Part shown: one piece after another, positions 5,819 through 5,853 of the stretch
Layout: the number at the start of each line of letters is the position of its first letter
Numbering within the stretch: position 1 is the first letter of the stretch
NCBI GenBank assembly: GCA_017407765.1
Contig: JAFQVZ010000118.1
Coordinates: 1-5,853 of the forward strand
Direction of reading: 5' to 3'
DNA length: 5,853 nucleotides
DNA from: Clostridia bacterium
Lineage (GTDB): Bacteria > Bacillota > Clostridia > Oscillospirales > Butyricicoccaceae
Program-made: the position numbers and the translations under genes
The notes under the pieces: model-generated
What the model was told of the DNA's origin: nothing
What the model saw: only the letters and a program-made list of their open reading frames with translations
Database searches by the model: none

Positions 5819-5853
5819 ATGAATGAACTTCAGCTCAAGTACGGCTGCAACCC
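5819..5853 (+). CDS. purH: AICAR transformylase (PurH-type formyltransferase), 5' end only
   Basis: Only 11 full codons are visible, reading MNELQLKYGCN, and the next two bases are CC, the beginning of a proline codon. LKYGCNP is the familiar beginning of stand-alone clostridial AICAR formyltransferases, which lack the N-terminal cyclohydrolase domain of bifunctional PurH. Such an enzyme would make FAICAR for the preceding PurO-type gene. A strong Shine-Dalgarno AGGAGG (5804-5809) lies nine bases before the ATG, just after the stop of the previous gene at 5800-5802. The call rests on a short stretch plus context. Confidence 0.75.
   Translation, partial: MNELQLKYGCN

Noticed and set aside
1..5853. 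CRISPR arrays, tRNA or rRNA genes, insertion sequences, phage or toxin-antitoxin genes
   Set aside because: No repeat-spacer pattern, cloverleaf, transposase or mobile-element boundary was seen; the window is core metabolism plus one transporter.

Overview
The window holds most of a de novo purine biosynthesis operon on the + strand, preceded by the 3' part of an unrelated transporter gene. The organism looks like an anaerobic Firmicute of the class Clostridia (Lachnospiraceae or Ruminococcaceae-like). The clues are the gene set (PurE with an AGKAAHL loop, a PurF-like protein starting MGGFFG, a separate PurO-type IMP cyclohydrolase followed by a stand-alone AICAR transformylase) and strong AGGAGG-type ribosome binding sites. 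The family assignment comes from recognition, not a search.

Layout: 2-1051 is a 5'-truncated major facilitator superfamily transporter. 1052-1442 is a 391-base intergenic region with no large gene. It carries repeated operator-like sequences (1065-1140), a good sigma-A promoter (1173-1201), and a strongly structured leader. In the leader lie a 27-codon ORF with an excellent Shine-Dalgarno (1259-1342) and an intrinsic terminator (1350-1378). The terminator sits 64 bases before purE, which makes it a candidate attenuator. The operon follows: purE (1443-1949), purF-like (1953-3371), purM (3400-4452), purN (4446-5072, GTG start overlapping purM), purO-like IMP cyclohydrolase (5095-5802) and the first 11 codons of purH/AICAR transformylase (5819 onward). 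Gaps between genes are -7 to 28 bases with no internal terminator, so one transcript is likely.

How the genes work together: PurF makes phosphoribosylamine from PRPP, PurN formylates GAR, PurM closes the imidazole ring to AIR, PurE carboxylates AIR (directly or through N5-CAIR), AICAR transformylase adds the last formyl group, and the PurO-type enzyme closes the ring to IMP. purD, purL/Q/S, purC, purB and purK are not in the window.

Two things stand out. The PurF-like protein has lost the N-terminal catalytic cysteine and the other glutaminase residues of its Ntn domain, while keeping the PRPP site and all four apparent Fe-S cysteines. The purE leader combines a leader peptide ORF, stacked hairpins and a terminator in a form I cannot assign to a known riboswitch class.
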